From: Bacillus infantis NRRL B-14911
GTDB taxonomy: Bacteria > Bacillota > Bacilli > Bacillales > Cytobacillaceae
NCBI RefSeq assembly: GCF_000473245.1
Contig: NC_022524.1
Coordinates: forward strand, 2,008,501 to 2,072,500
Length of the DNA: 64,000 nucleotides
Reading direction: 5' to 3'
Every line of letters starts with the position of its first letter. The stretch's first letter is position 1. The notes under the pieces are model-generated. The model worked only from the letters and a program-made list of their open reading frames with translations. It made no database searches and was not told the origin of the DNA. The translations under genes and the position numbers were made by a program. This document shows positions 7,598 through 16,710 of this stretch, piece after piece.

Positions 7598-7765
7598 ATG
7601 GACCAATTAATTCCATTAATCAGCGATGTAGGATTCCCGATTGTTGTCACTTTGTATCTGCTTCACCGGATTGAGGCGAAGCTGGATTCAGTGGTGCAAT
7701 CCATACAGAATCTGCCCGGCAGTTTAAAGGAAAAAGCCAGGCATGACAGTGCTTCCGGCCTATAA
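7598..7765 (+). CDS. YvrJ family membrane-anchored peptide
   Basis: A 55-residue protein with one N-terminal hydrophobic segment (LISDVGFPIVVTLYLLHRIE) followed by a short helix with basic ends (KLDSVVQSIQNL). The pattern GFPIVVTLYLLHRIE is that of the YvrJ family. Function is unknown; it would sit in the membrane. ATG 7598 follows TTAGGAGGAGGAATAGT. Last gene of the probable DUF1659-DUF2922-YvrJ operon. Confidence 0.8.
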   Translation: MDQLIPLISDVGFPIVVTLYLLHRIEAKLDSVVQSIQNLPGSLKEKARHDSASGL

Positions 7766-7783
7766 TGAAACAGGTGCCAATCC

Positions 7784-7812
7784 TTGACAGTAAATTGGAA
7801 TAATGCTACATT
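7784..7812 (+). promoter_or_regulatory. cspD promoter with extended -10
   Basis: TTGACA (7784-7789), a 17-bp spacer and TACATT (7807-7812) preceded by TGC, an extended -10. Transcription would begin near 7819 and give an untranslated leader of about 147 bases, as expected for cold shock genes. The leader contains a hairpin ATGGC/GCCAT (7932-7952) just before the AGGAGG ribosome site. Confidence 0.7.
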
Positions 7813-7965
7813 TAAATCAGCCGTTCTGCACCGTGATAGATTTGCAAAGCTGCTTGTTCCAGAGGTTAATACTTGCTTGGAGAAGTGAAGATTCGTAAAA
7901 GCTATATGCGCTGTAAATGGTGAATTAACACATGGCTGAAGCTGGCCATTAGGAGGATTTTTCTT

Positions 7966-8166
7966 ATGAAAAACGGTAAAGTAAAATGGTTTAATGCAGA
8001 AAAAGGTTTTGGTTTCATCGAAGCTGAAGACGGAAACGATGTATTCGTTCACTATTCTGCTATCCAATCAGAAGGTTTTAAATCCCTGGAAGAAGGCCAA
8101 GAAGTTTCTTTCGAAGTTGTTGAAGGAGCTCGCGGACCTCAAGCGGCTAACGTTACTAAACTATAA
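7966..8166 (+). CDS. cspD: Cold shock protein, CspD-like
   Basis: A 66-residue single-domain cold shock protein (OB fold). The two RNA-binding motifs are present: KGFGFI (RNP1) and DVFVHYSAI (RNP2). The sequence [20 protein letters not shown] and the ending ANVTKL match B. subtilis CspD more closely than CspB or CspC. It binds single-stranded RNA and DNA and helps translation in the cold. The long leader, strong extended -10 promoter and strong terminator point to a highly expressed single gene. Confidence 0.9.
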   Translation: MKNGKVKWFNAEKGFGFIEAEDGNDVFVHYSAIQSEGFKSLEEGQEVSFEVVEGARGPQAANVTKL

Positions 8167-8185
8167 TTAGAAATACCATATATCG

Positions 8186-8217
8186 CAGTTCAGCCTCCGC
8201 GGCTGGACTGTTTTTTT
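8186..8217 (+). terminator. cspD terminator
   Basis: CAGTTCAGCC/GGCTGGACTG stem (one G-U pair) with a 5-base loop and seven T residues. Confidence 0.9.
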
Positions 8218-8235
8218 ATTTAAAAAGCAGGGGCT

Positions 8236-8388
8236 TCAAGCGGCGCGGCCTTCATCCATATTGGCAAATGCCCTGCAGATCAGAAGGATATCTTTATAAA
8301 TAGCCTTTTTGACCGGCTTTACATTGCAGCGGCAGTATTCATTCAATAACTCTTTCAATTCATTTAAAAAAATCATTTGTTCTGTCAT
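8236..8388 (-). CDS. Small hypothetical protein, 50 residues
   Basis: Minus-strand frame of 50 codons (MTEQMIFLNELKELLNEYCR, then KPVKKAIYKDILLICRAFAN). ATG at 8388-8386 follows GGAGG 11 bases away. It is short and helical, and its position after cspD recalls Spo0E-like phosphatases, but the Ser-x-x-x-Asp motif they need is absent, so I do not assign it to them. Two Cys (19, 21) and one further Cys are present. Confidence 0.55.
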   Translation of the reverse strand: MTEQMIFLNELKELLNEYCRCNVKPVKKAIYKDILLICRAFANMDEGRAA

Positions 8389-8643
8389 TTTTTCTCTGCC
8401 TCCATTTTAGTCTTATATTACTACTACTATATACCCATCATGAGCCATTTGAAACCTGCCTAAGTAAATTCAGTCTTTTCTGGAAAAATTTCCTCAGTGA
8501 GAAAGTGCGTTTTCTGTTAAAATAAGAGAACAAACATTCTGGATGAAAGCTTCCTATTTTTTCAGAAACCATCACTATCCTCTTTTTGATATAATGATAG
8601 GATTCTGAAATAGAAGCAATAAGGTTAAAAGAGGGGGAGAATC

Positions 8644-9789
8644 ATGAAGTTTATCCATACGGCAGACTGGCATCTGGGCAAGCTTGTCCATGGTGTGTAT
8701 ATGACAGATGATCAGCGGGAGGTGCTGCAGCAGTTTGTCAAACTGGTGGAGGAAGAAAAGCCGGACGCCATTGTTATAGCAGGCGACCTTTATGACCGTT
8801 CTGTCCCGCCGACAGATGCTGTACGCCTGCTGGACGAAACCCTGTTTAAGCTTAATATTGATCTTAAAACGCCGATTGTGGCGATTTCCGGGAACCATGA
8901 CAGTGCTGAACGACTGTCTTTCGGCAGCTCGTGGTATCAGCACAGCCAGTTTTATCTGAACGGCAATATTGAAGCCAGCTTTCGTCCTGTACATATAAAT
9001 GGCGTTAACTTCTACCTGGTCCCTTATGCAGAACCCGGTACTGTCAGGCAGCTATTGGGAGACGATTCCATCCACTCCCATCAGGATGCCATGAAGAGCC
9101 TTATCGGAAAAATGGAAGAAACAATCAATCCTAATGAACCGAATGTGCTTGTCGGCCATGCCTTCGTGCTGGGAGGACAAACCAGCGATTCTGAAAGGAC
9201 TTTATCTGTCGGCGGTTCCGGCTGCGTCACTGCGGATCTTTTTGCGCCTTTCTCCTATACGGCGCTCGGCCATCTTCACAGCCCGGACGCCATCAAGCAT
9301 GATACAGTCAGGTATGCCGGCTCACTGCTGAAGTACTCTTTTTCTGAAGCTAAGCAGAAAAAGTCAGTTTCCATCATTGAGATGAATGATAATGGCTCTT
9401 TTGACATCCGCGAACATTCTCTTGCTCCCAAGCAGGATATGCGCGAGGTGGAAGGCTATCTGGAGGAGCTTCTCGATCCATCGTTTGCGGAAGGGCAGAA
9501 TCATTTGGATTATCTGAAAATCACCCTGCTGGATGACGGCAGCCTCATTGATCCGATGGGCAAACTGCGGCAGTTATATCCGAACGTCCTCCATCTGGAC
9601 AGAAAAATCGAACAGACCGACCTGAAAAGGAAAATAGCCTTCCAGGCTGTGAAAGAAGAGAAAAAATCCGAACTGGATCTTTTTGAGCAATTTTATAAAG
9701 AAATGACAGAAGCTGAATTCACAGAGGATAAAAAGTCAGCGATGGCGGATATCATCCAGTCTGTGCTGAAGGAGGAGGGATTGAAATGA
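8644..9789 (+). CDS. sbcD: SbcD, nuclease subunit of the SbcCD complex
   Basis: A 381-residue Mre11-type phosphoesterase. Metal-binding motifs are in order: DWHLG (residues 8-12), GDLYDR, GNHDS, GHAFV and GHLHS. With SbcC it forms an ATP-dependent double-strand exonuclease and hairpin endonuclease that opens palindromes and trims broken ends. ATG 8644 follows AGAGGGGGAGAATC; a TATAAT at 8590-8595 is a possible -10. The stop codon overlaps the sbcC start, so the two are translationally coupled. In this window, rich in palindromic repeats, its substrates are plentiful. Confidence 0.95.
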   Translation: MKFIHTADWHLGKLVHGVYMTDDQREVLQQFVKLVEEEKPDAIVIAGDLYDRSVPPTDAVRLLDETLFKLNIDLKTPIVAISGNHDSAERLSFGSSWYQHSQFYLNGNIEASFRPVHINGVNFYLVPYAEPGTVRQLLGDDSIHSHQDAMKSLIGKMEETINPNEPNVLVGHAFVLGGQTSDSERTLSVGGSGCVTADLFAPFSYTALGHLHSPDAIKHDTVRYAGSLLKYSFSEAKQKKSVSIIEMNDNGSFDIREHSLAPKQDMREVEGYLEELLDPSFAEGQNHLDYLKITLLDDGSLIDPMGKLRQLYPNVLHLDRKIEQTDLKRKIAFQAVKEEKKSELDLFEQFYKEMTEAEFTEDKKSAMADIIQSVLKEEGLK

Positions 9790-12700
9790 AGCCTTTGAAG
9801 CTGGCAATGCAGGCATTCGGGCCTTATGCAGGGACCGAAGAGATTGATTTTTCCTCGCTCGGCAGCAAAACCATGTTCGTGATCTCAGGCAAGACCGGAG
9901 CGGGCAAAACCACGATCTTTGACGGCATCAGCTATGCCATTTATGGAAAAGCAAGCGGGGAAGACAGAAATGGCCCCGAGCTTAGAAGCCAATTCGCTGA
10001 AAATAATCTGCTGACAGAGGTGTCGCTTCAATTCTCACTCCGAGACCGCACCTACTATATCACACGTTCTCCACAGCAGGAAAAAAAGAAGGAGCGGGGC
10101 GAAGGCTTTACAACTATCGGCGCCAGGGCCGAGCTTTATATGTATGATGAAAAAAATGAGAAAGTGCTGCTCGCTGCCAATGTCAGGGATGTGGATGAGA
10201 AGATAAAAGAGATCATGCTCATCGACAGCAGCCAATTCCGGCAGATTCTGATGATTCCACAGGGGGAATTCCGCAAGCTGCTCACATCAGACAGCAAAGA
10301 AAAAGAGGTTATCCTCCAAAGGCTGTTCCATACGGAGATCTATAAAAAAATCGAAGAAAAGCTCAGGACTGAAGCGACAGAGCTGAGGAAGAGTGTCGAA
10401 AAGCAGGCTGACAGGAGAAACCATCTTCTGCATGGAATCCATGCCTCCTATCAGGAAGACCTGATCGAAGCTCTGGAAGAAGATACGCTGAATGACAGCA
10501 GAATCCTCCGGCTGCTCGAAAAAGAGATCGAGCTTTTAAACGGGGAAATGGATAAGCTTGTCTATGAGGGCCGTAAGAAGCAGGAGGAAAGGGATTCTCT
10601 CCAGCAGAAAATCTATGAGGCAGAAGCAGTCCTGAAGCAACTCGCTCAAAAAGAGGAGCTCAAGGCGAAAAAAGAAGAGCTGGAAAGCCGGAAGGAATGG
10701 TCAGAAGCAAAAGAGCAGGAAATCATCCTCGCTCAAAAGGCGGCAATACTTGAGCAGCAGGAAGAGCTGTGCCATAAGCTGAAGAGTGATTTGGACTCTT
10801 GCAAAGCTGAATTTGAACGGCTCGAGAAAAGTACGGAGGCATTATATCAGCTTCTCCAGCAAAAAGAAGCCGCATATCAGCATGAAAAGAACAGGGAAGC
10901 TGAAAGAAACGAGTCAGCGGAAGCAGTCTCAAGGCTGCAGGCGATGAAAGAAGATGTCCTCGCCCTGTCCAAAACTAAATCAGAGGCTGAAATACTGAAA
11001 AAGAGGCTCGATTCCTCGAGACAAACAATAGAGAATCTTGAAGCAGGCCAGAAGCAGTGGGAGGAAACATTAAAGAGGCTCAATGCTGAGAAAAAAGAGG
11101 CCGATGGAAGCCTCCTGCAATCCGTGGAAATGGAGAGGAAGCTTGAAGGCTCCCAATCTCTTCTTGAAAATATCAATAAATATGAGAGTCAGGAACAGAA
11201 GCTGGCTGATTCTCTTGAAAAATTGGAACAGCAAAAACAGCTGCTGGAAAAGCAGCAGGCCCGCGCTGAAGATGCCAGGCAGCTGGTGGCAGAGCTTGAG
11301 CAGAAATGGCTGCATGGCCAGGCGGCCATACTTGCCGGCAAGCTTCAGGATGGAGAAGCATGCCCTGTATGCGGATCCATGGAGCATCCATTGCCTGCCG
11401 TATCCGGCGGCCCGGATTTTCCCGATGAAAAGGATATTGAGGCAGCAAAGAAGCAGCAGCTCTCTTGCGAGGAAGACCGCTCGAAGGCAGAGTCACGCTA
11501 TTATGAAATCCAGTCGGCAGCCACCAGCCTGAAAGAGTCGATTGCTGAACTTGCTGCCAGAGTGGCAGAACAAAAACCGGGGCTTTCAGAGGATAGCATC
11601 ACGTCCTATAAACAGGAGCTCCTCTCGGAAAGTAGCAGGATGGAAAGTGAGCTTGCAGGGTTCCGCAGGAAAGCGGCTCAGGCTGACAGGCTTGAGCAGG
11701 AAATCAAAAGAGCTGAAAGTGAGAAAAGCAGGCAAGCTGATGAGCTTCGCCAGGCCGCAGCGGACAATCAGGAAGCAGGCATTCTTTTTGCGGAGAAAAA
11801 TACAGTGCTTTCCAGAATGATGGAAACTGTTCCTGAAAACCTCCGCTCCCGGCAGGCATATGAGGAAGAGCTGCAGGCGGCCCAACAGCATCAGCAAAAA
11901 CTTACTCAGAGGCTGGAAGAGGCACAGGCTGCCTATACCGATACAAGGGAAAAGCATTCTAATGAGAAGACTCGCCTTGAGGTTGCGGAAAACCAGCTGA
12001 AGCAGACCGGCGATAAGCTTTCCGCCGAGCGGGAGCTGTTCCGTGACAGGATGGTCGGGCAGGGCTTTACTGTATACCAGGACTATCATCATGCCAAAAG
12101 GAATGAAAGGGAGCTTGAGGGCCTGCAGGCAGAGCTCAGAAGCTATCGGGAAGAACTCCGCTCCGCTGCCGACAGGTACCATGAGCTTACAGAATTGCTG
12201 AAGGATGTTAAGGAGCCTGATATCCAGGCCCTGAAGGAGCAATTCGGGGAAGTGGACAAGCTGCTGGCTGCACTGCAGGAGCAGTATACCGGCCTGCTCG
12301 TGAAAAAGCGGGAAAATGGGGAAATCCACAAAAAGGTCACAGAAATCAACGAAGACATCAAACTGCTTGAGGAGCAGTATCATCTCCTTGGCCATCTGTT
12401 TGAGATTTCCAAGGGACAGAATACATTCAGGATTACATTTGAGCGCTATGTGCTTGCAGCTTTCCTTGATGATATCCTTCGTGAAGCAAATGGCAGGCTG
12501 GGCAAGATGACGAGCGGCAGATACCGGCTTCTAAGGAAGACGGACCGTTCCAAAGGAAATGTTCAAAGCGGACTTGAACTGCTCATTTTTGACCAGTACA
12601 CAGGCCAGGAGCGCCATGTAAAGACACTGTCTGGCGGGGAGAGCTTTAAGGCGGCATTGTCGCTTGCGCTGGGTCTGGCAGAAGTTGTCCAGCAATATGC

Positions 12701-12926
12701 AGGCGGTGTCTCGCTTGAAACGATGTTCATCGACGAAGGGTTCGGGACGCTTGATCCCGAATCACTTGACCAGGCCATAGAAGCACTGATCGACATCCAG
12801 AGCACAGGAAGGCTTGTGGGCATCATCTCCCATGTGCCTGAACTGAAGGAGCGCATCGATGTCAGGCTTGAAGTCACCGCAACCCAGCAGGGAAGCAGGA
12901 CTGAATTCCACTTTTTAAACGGATAA
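9786..12926 (+). CDS. sbcC: SbcC, ATPase/coiled-coil subunit of the SbcCD complex
   Basis: A 1046-residue SMC/Rad50-like protein. The N-terminal ATPase half has Walker A GKTGAGKTT (residues about 36-44); long coiled coils flank a zinc hook CPVC at 526-529; the C-terminal half has the ABC signature LSGGESFKAALSLALGLAEV and Walker B FIDEGFGTLD. Two zinc hooks pair to tether DNA ends while SbcD cuts. Its ATG overlaps the sbcD stop by four bases. Full length and intact. Confidence 0.95.
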   Translation: MKPLKLAMQAFGPYAGTEEIDFSSLGSKTMFVISGKTGAGKTTIFDGISYAIYGKASGEDRNGPELRSQFAENNLLTEVSLQFSLRDRTYYITRSPQQEKKKERGEGFTTIGARAELYMYDEKNEKVLLAANVRDVDEKIKEIMLIDSSQFRQILMIPQGEFRKLLTSDSKEKEVILQRLFHTEIYKKIEEKLRTEATELRKSVEKQADRRNHLLHGIHASYQEDLIEALEEDTLNDSRILRLLEKEIELLNGEMDKLVYEGRKKQEERDSLQQKIYEAEAVLKQLAQKEELKAKKEELESRKEWSEAKEQEIILAQKAAILEQQEELCHKLKSDLDSCKAEFERLEKSTEALYQLLQQKEAAYQHEKNREAERNESAEAVSRLQAMKEDVLALSKTKSEAEILKKRLDSSRQTIENLEAGQKQWEETLKRLNAEKKEADGSLLQSVEMERKLEGSQSLLENINKYESQEQKLADSLEKLEQQKQLLEKQQARAEDARQLVAELEQKWLHGQAAILAGKLQDGEACPVCGSMEHPLPAVSGGPDFPDEKDIEAAKKQQLSCEEDRSKAESRYYEIQSAATSLKESIAELAARVAEQKPGLSEDSITSYKQELLSESSRMESELAGFRRKAAQADRLEQEIKRAESEKSRQADELRQAAADNQEAGILFAEKNTVLSRMMETVPENLRSRQAYEEELQAAQQHQQKLTQRLEEAQAAYTDTREKHSNEKTRLEVAENQLKQTGDKLSAERELFRDRMVGQGFTVYQDYHHAKRNERELEGLQAELRSYREELRSAADRYHELTELLKDVKEPDIQALKEQFGEVDKLLAALQEQYTGLLVKKRENGEIHKKVTEINEDIKLLEEQYHLLGHLFEISKGQNTFRITFERYVLAAFLDDILREANGRLGKMTSGRYRLLRKTDRSKGNVQSGLELLIFDQYTGQERHVKTLSGGESFKAALSLALGLAEVVQQYAGGVSLETMFIDEGFGTLDPESLDQAIEALIDIQSTGRLVGIISHVPELKERIDVRLEVTATQQGSRTEFHFLNG

Positions 12927-12932
12927 AATGAA

Positions 12933-12968
12933 CAGGGCAGGAATTGGACTCCTGCCCTGTTTGGTTTG
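12933..12968 (+). terminator. sbcC terminator
   Basis: Perfect 10-bp stem CAGGGCAGGA/TCCTGCCCTG with a 7-base loop and a T-rich tail. A 53-bp tandem array begins immediately behind it. Confidence 0.8.
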
Positions 12969-13012
12969 CGTTGGGATGTTTGATGATTGGAGCAGGAAGG
13001 GCAAGGGTGTTG

Positions 13013-13383
13013 TTTTATATAGAAAAGTGTAATTGATGAACGAGTGTAAGGGGAAAGAGCCGAGTCATGTATAGAATAGAGAGTATTCGATGCATGAGTG
13101 CAATGGAGAGAGCCGACACATGCATAGAATAGAGGGTAATTGATGCATGTGTGCATTAGACCGGGCAGAGTCATGTATAGAACAGAGAGTAATCAATGCA
13201 TGATACCCGTGAGAAAAGCTGCGTCATGCATAGAATAGGGCACAATCAATGCATGAGTCCCCTGAAAAGAGCCAAGCCACGCATAGAATAAAACAAAATC
13301 AATGCACCAATACCGTAAGGAAATCCAAATCATGCATAGAAAGAATCCAAATCAAAGCAAGATCCACGTACAAATCCCCACAT
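13013..13383. repeat. 53-bp tandem array between sbcC and the RND gene
   Basis: Seven head-to-tail units with anchors (CATGCATAG or variants) at 13013, 13066, 13119, 13172, 13225, 13278 and 13331: exactly 53 bp apart each time. Consensus unit elements are CATGCATAGAATAGAG, AATCAATGCATGAGTGC and GAGAGAGCC. Faint copies continue on the same grid on both sides (TTGATGA at 12980, TCAATTCC near 13406). Units differ by many substitutions but not by insertions or deletions. Composition drifts from G/T-rich on the sbcC side to A/C-rich on the other. Each unit carries ATGCAT palindromes. No protein-coding frame is maintained. Confidence 0.85.
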
Positions 13384-13433
13384 ATATTTAAAAAGCCAAA
13401 TTCCATCAATTCCAACCAAATAATCCTCCCCAC

Positions 13434-13473
13434 ATCAAAAAAAACATCCTGCAGCACACCGCAGGATGTTTTT
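13434..13473 (-). terminator. Terminator of the RND transporter gene
   Basis: Stem AAACATCCTGC/GCAGGATGTTT; read on the minus strand it is followed by eight T residues. It lies 7 bases beyond the stop of the RND gene. Confidence 0.85.
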
Positions 13474-13479
13474 CCCATT

Positions 13480-16400
13480 CTACTTGCTCTCAGCCGGCAC
13501 TTTCTTAAATCCAAGATAAAGCATCGGCACGATGATGACAGTAAGGATAACTGAGAACAGTATCCCTGAAATGATCGTTATGGCCAGCGGTGTAAAGAGG
13601 GCATCTCCGCTGACTGCGACTGGTATCAGCGCCACGATGGATGTTAAAGCAGTCAGAAGGATCGGCCTCAGTCTCACACGGCCGGCTTCCACTACAGCAT
13701 CCTTAATGGCCATTCCTTCACGCAGGCCCTGTTCCATAAATTCGATTAGGACGACAGAGTTGCGGACAACGATTCCCGTCAGTGAAACCATTCCCATGAC
13801 AGCGAGGAAAGAGATCGGCGTCTGTGTAACGAACAGGCCGAGGATGCTGCCGGCAATTGCCAGGTAAACGGCTGTCAGAACCAGGAACGGAAGGCCCAGT
13901 GAATTGAATTGGAAGGCGATCAGCAGATACACCAGGAAGATGACAATGATGAACAGAACGGTGATTTCGGCAAAGAAGTCATTTTGCGCCTGGTTCTCTC
14001 CGCCTAATTGGATGCTGTAATCATTGCTGTCCAAAGCTTCCCGCTCTTCCTCTACGATTTTCTGGACATTCTCCTTGAAGCCTTCCTCCTCTTTAGGGAA
14101 GGCCCTTATAGTGATCGCCCGGTCTCCATCCTGGTGGGGGATGCGCTGAATTTCTTCAGTCCTTTCCTCATCCACAAGCTCTGAGACAGGAACAAGTTCC
14201 GGCGGCCCGGCCTGTGTGCTGCCGGCAGCCGGAATCTCGAGTTCTTCAAGGTTCAGGGGTTCTTCAGGGTCCCCAAGTATGATATTCATATCGCGCTTAG
14301 ATACACCATTATCAAATGCCTGCAGCGGAATGCCTTCAGTTGCAAGGCTGATCTGTTCGCTGATCTGATTGATGGTAATGCCGTATTCTTCTAATTTGGC
14401 ACGGTCAGGGACATATTTTACAGCCGGCTCTGGAGTTCCGATATTGTCGACTACAAAGTCTGCCCCAGCGTCTTCTATTTTCCCGGACAGTGTATCCCTG
14501 AGCTCAAGGAGCCTTTCTATTTCAGGCCCCTTTACCGTGACTGTGACAGGGGCGCCTGCAGGAGGGCCCTGCTGGATGGTTTCCATGAATATTTCAGCAT
14601 CTGGATATTTTTCCCTCAGAACAGATGACCAGTCGTCAATAAGCCCCTGGGCAGTCTGGTTCTTGCGGTCAACCCTTGCGACGATCTGCCCCGTATTCTC
14701 TCCGGTTGCCTGCAGGGAGCTGTTGAAAAGGTTAGGCAGGCCGGTTCCGGCAAATACACTTGTTTCCTTGACGCCAGGGTCAGTCAGCAGCATTTCTTCA
14801 ATGTCCCTAAGCTGCCCGGCTGTATCCTCGAGGGTCACACCGATTGGGAGTGTAACGTCAATCGTCACCTCTTCACGGTCGGCGGCTGGGAAGAACTCAA
14901 AGGGAGTCAGTACAGCGAGCCCAAAGATCGCCGTTGTAAAAATTAAGCCAAGAAAACCGACAAGCTTCGGCCTTTTGGAAAATGGCTTAAGGATTTTGTC
15001 TGCATAAATATCTGCCATTAGATTGAGCGGCCTTCCGAGCAGCCCGGGAGCGTCAGAAACTTTTTTGCTCGTTTTCCGGTAAAGCATAAAGCGCATCATT
15101 GGCACGAATATCAATGCGACGAGTGTTGATGCCAAAATGGTCGTTATTAAAACGGTCGGCAAAGCTCGTATGAAAGCCCCGTTCCCCCCGGAAAGAAAGA
15201 CGAGTGGAAGGAAGGTGAAAACAATCGCAAGCGATGATGTGACGATGGAAAACCAAATCTCCTTTGTGCCATTGATTGCGCCAAGCATCGCCCCTTCACC
15301 CATTTTATAGCGCCTTTGGATATTATCATTGACGACGATACTGTCATCAACAAGGATACCTAGCGCGATGATCGCCCCGATGACGGAAATCTGGTTCAAG
15401 TCGACATCGGCGAACGGAAGGGGGATCAGCCCCATCAATACGGAAATCGGGACAGCGAGTGCAACGACGAATGCCCCTGAGGCGGTCAGTCCAAGAGCCG
15501 TAGTCAGGATGACTGCCGCAACTGATATGGCAAGAGACAAATAGAGGCCGTCAAAAATATCGGATACCTGATCTGCCTGTGAATAATATGGCTGAAGGTC
15601 AATATCGTCAGGCAGTCCTTTTCCCAAATCTTCGACCAGGCTGCTGACTGATTCGTCAACGGAGGGGATATCCTGTCCTGCTTCGACAAAGGCAGTAAAA
15701 GATATAGAAGGCTTTCCATCAATAGTGACAATATCCTCCGTTTCCTGCTGCACGACTTCAGCTTTTCCGATGTCGCCAAGCAAAACGGATTCACCCTGCG
15801 GCGATTTGCCGACAAATAATTTTTCCATATCCTCAACAGAGCCGTAATGCTCTAATGTAAGCTGCACGATTTCCTGATCCATTTCCTGCTTTCCTAATGG
15901 TGCAGGATAGAATTCATCATTGATGCTGCTGATTACATCCGGCAGAATAATGCCTTTCTCCTTCAGCAGCTCAGGATCCAGCTCAATAGAAATTTTCTCG
16001 TCAGGCAGGCCTTTGATTACAGCGCCCGAAATCCCAGGTACAGATTCAACCTCTTCTTTCCAGCGTGAAAGTTCGTCCAGAAGAGCAAAAAGGCTTTCAC
16101 TGTCGCTGCCCGTCAAATGGTAAGATACAATTGGCATCTTGACATTTGCTTCACTGACTTCCGGTTCAAAGGCTTCTTCCGGGAAAGAAGCTGTAAGGTC
16201 AGAGATAGCCTGGCGCACATTGCCGAACACTTCTTTTTTGTCTTCTCCGTCGGCAACCGTTACGATAATAGAAGAAAAGCCTGCGCTTGAGGATGAGCTT
16301 AGTTCCTCGATTCCCTCAATGGACTGCAGCTTTGTTTCTATCGGGTTGGTAATATTTCTTTCCACACTATCGACCGTTGCTCCAGGATAGACGGTGCTGA

Positions 16401-16533
16401 CCGTTCCGATATTGATGGAAGTCTCGGGAATTTCCCTTTGCGGAAGCTGAAGGAAAGTGAAGACGCCAACGATAATAAATAATAAGAACAAAATGATAAA
16501 GATTTTGGATCTCTTTAGTATCCATTCAAGCAT
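13480..16533 (-). CDS. swrC: RND (HAE1) efflux transporter, SwrC/YerP-like
   Basis: A 1017-residue proton-driven inner-membrane pump. An N-terminal transmembrane helix (IFIILFLLFIIVGVFTFL) leads to two large extracellular loops and two six-helix blocks; GILVDDSIVVNDNIQRR and the later VSLTGIVVRNSVVLIEFMEQ are the repeated RND motifs in TM4 and TM10 regions. B. subtilis SwrC exports surfactin and other amphiphiles. The start at 16533 is set by AGGAGGAATGCATT; an upstream in-frame codon would place the ribosome site inside the gene. A TetR gene is divergent, with an operator only 18 bp from this start. Confidence 0.85.
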   Translation of the reverse strand: MLEWILKRSKIFIILFLLFIIVGVFTFLQLPQREIPETSINIGTVSTVYPGATVDSVERNITNPIETKLQSIEGIEELSSSSSAGFSSIIVTVADGEDKKEVFGNVRQAISDLTASFPEEAFEPEVSEANVKMPIVSYHLTGSDSESLFALLDELSRWKEEVESVPGISGAVIKGLPDEKISIELDPELLKEKGIILPDVISSINDEFYPAPLGKQEMDQEIVQLTLEHYGSVEDMEKLFVGKSPQGESVLLGDIGKAEVVQQETEDIVTIDGKPSISFTAFVEAGQDIPSVDESVSSLVEDLGKGLPDDIDLQPYYSQADQVSDIFDGLYLSLAISVAAVILTTALGLTASGAFVVALAVPISVLMGLIPLPFADVDLNQISVIGAIIALGILVDDSIVVNDNIQRRYKMGEGAMLGAINGTKEIWFSIVTSSLAIVFTFLPLVFLSGGNGAFIRALPTVLITTILASTLVALIFVPMMRFMLYRKTSKKVSDAPGLLGRPLNLMADIYADKILKPFSKRPKLVGFLGLIFTTAIFGLAVLTPFEFFPAADREEVTIDVTLPIGVTLEDTAGQLRDIEEMLLTDPGVKETSVFAGTGLPNLFNSSLQATGENTGQIVARVDRKNQTAQGLIDDWSSVLREKYPDAEIFMETIQQGPPAGAPVTVTVKGPEIERLLELRDTLSGKIEDAGADFVVDNIGTPEPAVKYVPDRAKLEEYGITINQISEQISLATEGIPLQAFDNGVSKRDMNIILGDPEEPLNLEELEIPAAGSTQAGPPELVPVSELVDEERTEEIQRIPHQDGDRAITIRAFPKEEEGFKENVQKIVEEEREALDSNDYSIQLGGENQAQNDFFAEITVLFIIVIFLVYLLIAFQFNSLGLPFLVLTAVYLAIAGSILGLFVTQTPISFLAVMGMVSLTGIVVRNSVVLIEFMEQGLREGMAIKDAVVEAGRVRLRPILLTALTSIVALIPVAVSGDALFTPLAITIISGILFSVILTVIIVPMLYLGFKKVPAESK

Positions 16534-16551
16534 AATGCATTCCTCCTGAGG

Positions 16552-16569
16552 TTTGACTGGTCGGTCAAA
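16552..16569. promoter_or_regulatory. Probable TetR operator 1 (RND gene)
   Basis: TTTGAC-TGGTCG-GTCAAA, a perfect 6-bp-arm inverted repeat, 18 bp upstream of the RND start codon and overlapping its leader. The arrangement TGAC-N6-GTCA is typical of TetR/AcrR family operators. Confidence 0.65.
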
Positions 16570-16616
16570 TATTGTTTGATTTAAAATGAAATCTAATATT
16601 ATCAAGGGGTAAACTC

Positions 16617-16633
16617 TTGACTACATGGTCATT
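16617..16633. promoter_or_regulatory. Probable TetR operator 2 (regulator gene side)
   Basis: TTGAC-TACATG-GTCAT keeps the same TGAC-N6-GTCA spacing as operator 1, 64 bp away (about six helical turns), nearer the regulator gene. Two sites in the divergent region would let the repressor control both the pump and itself. Confidence 0.5.
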
Positions 16634-16710
16634 TTTGCATGACTCCATTTAAATAGTCAAGAATGAATGTGTTTATAGAATGTGCAGGCATAAAGATATG
16701 AGGTGTGATG

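Noticed and set aside
8236-8388. Spo0E-like phosphatase
   Set aside because: Size and position are suggestive but the required Ser-x-x-x-Asp motif is not present.
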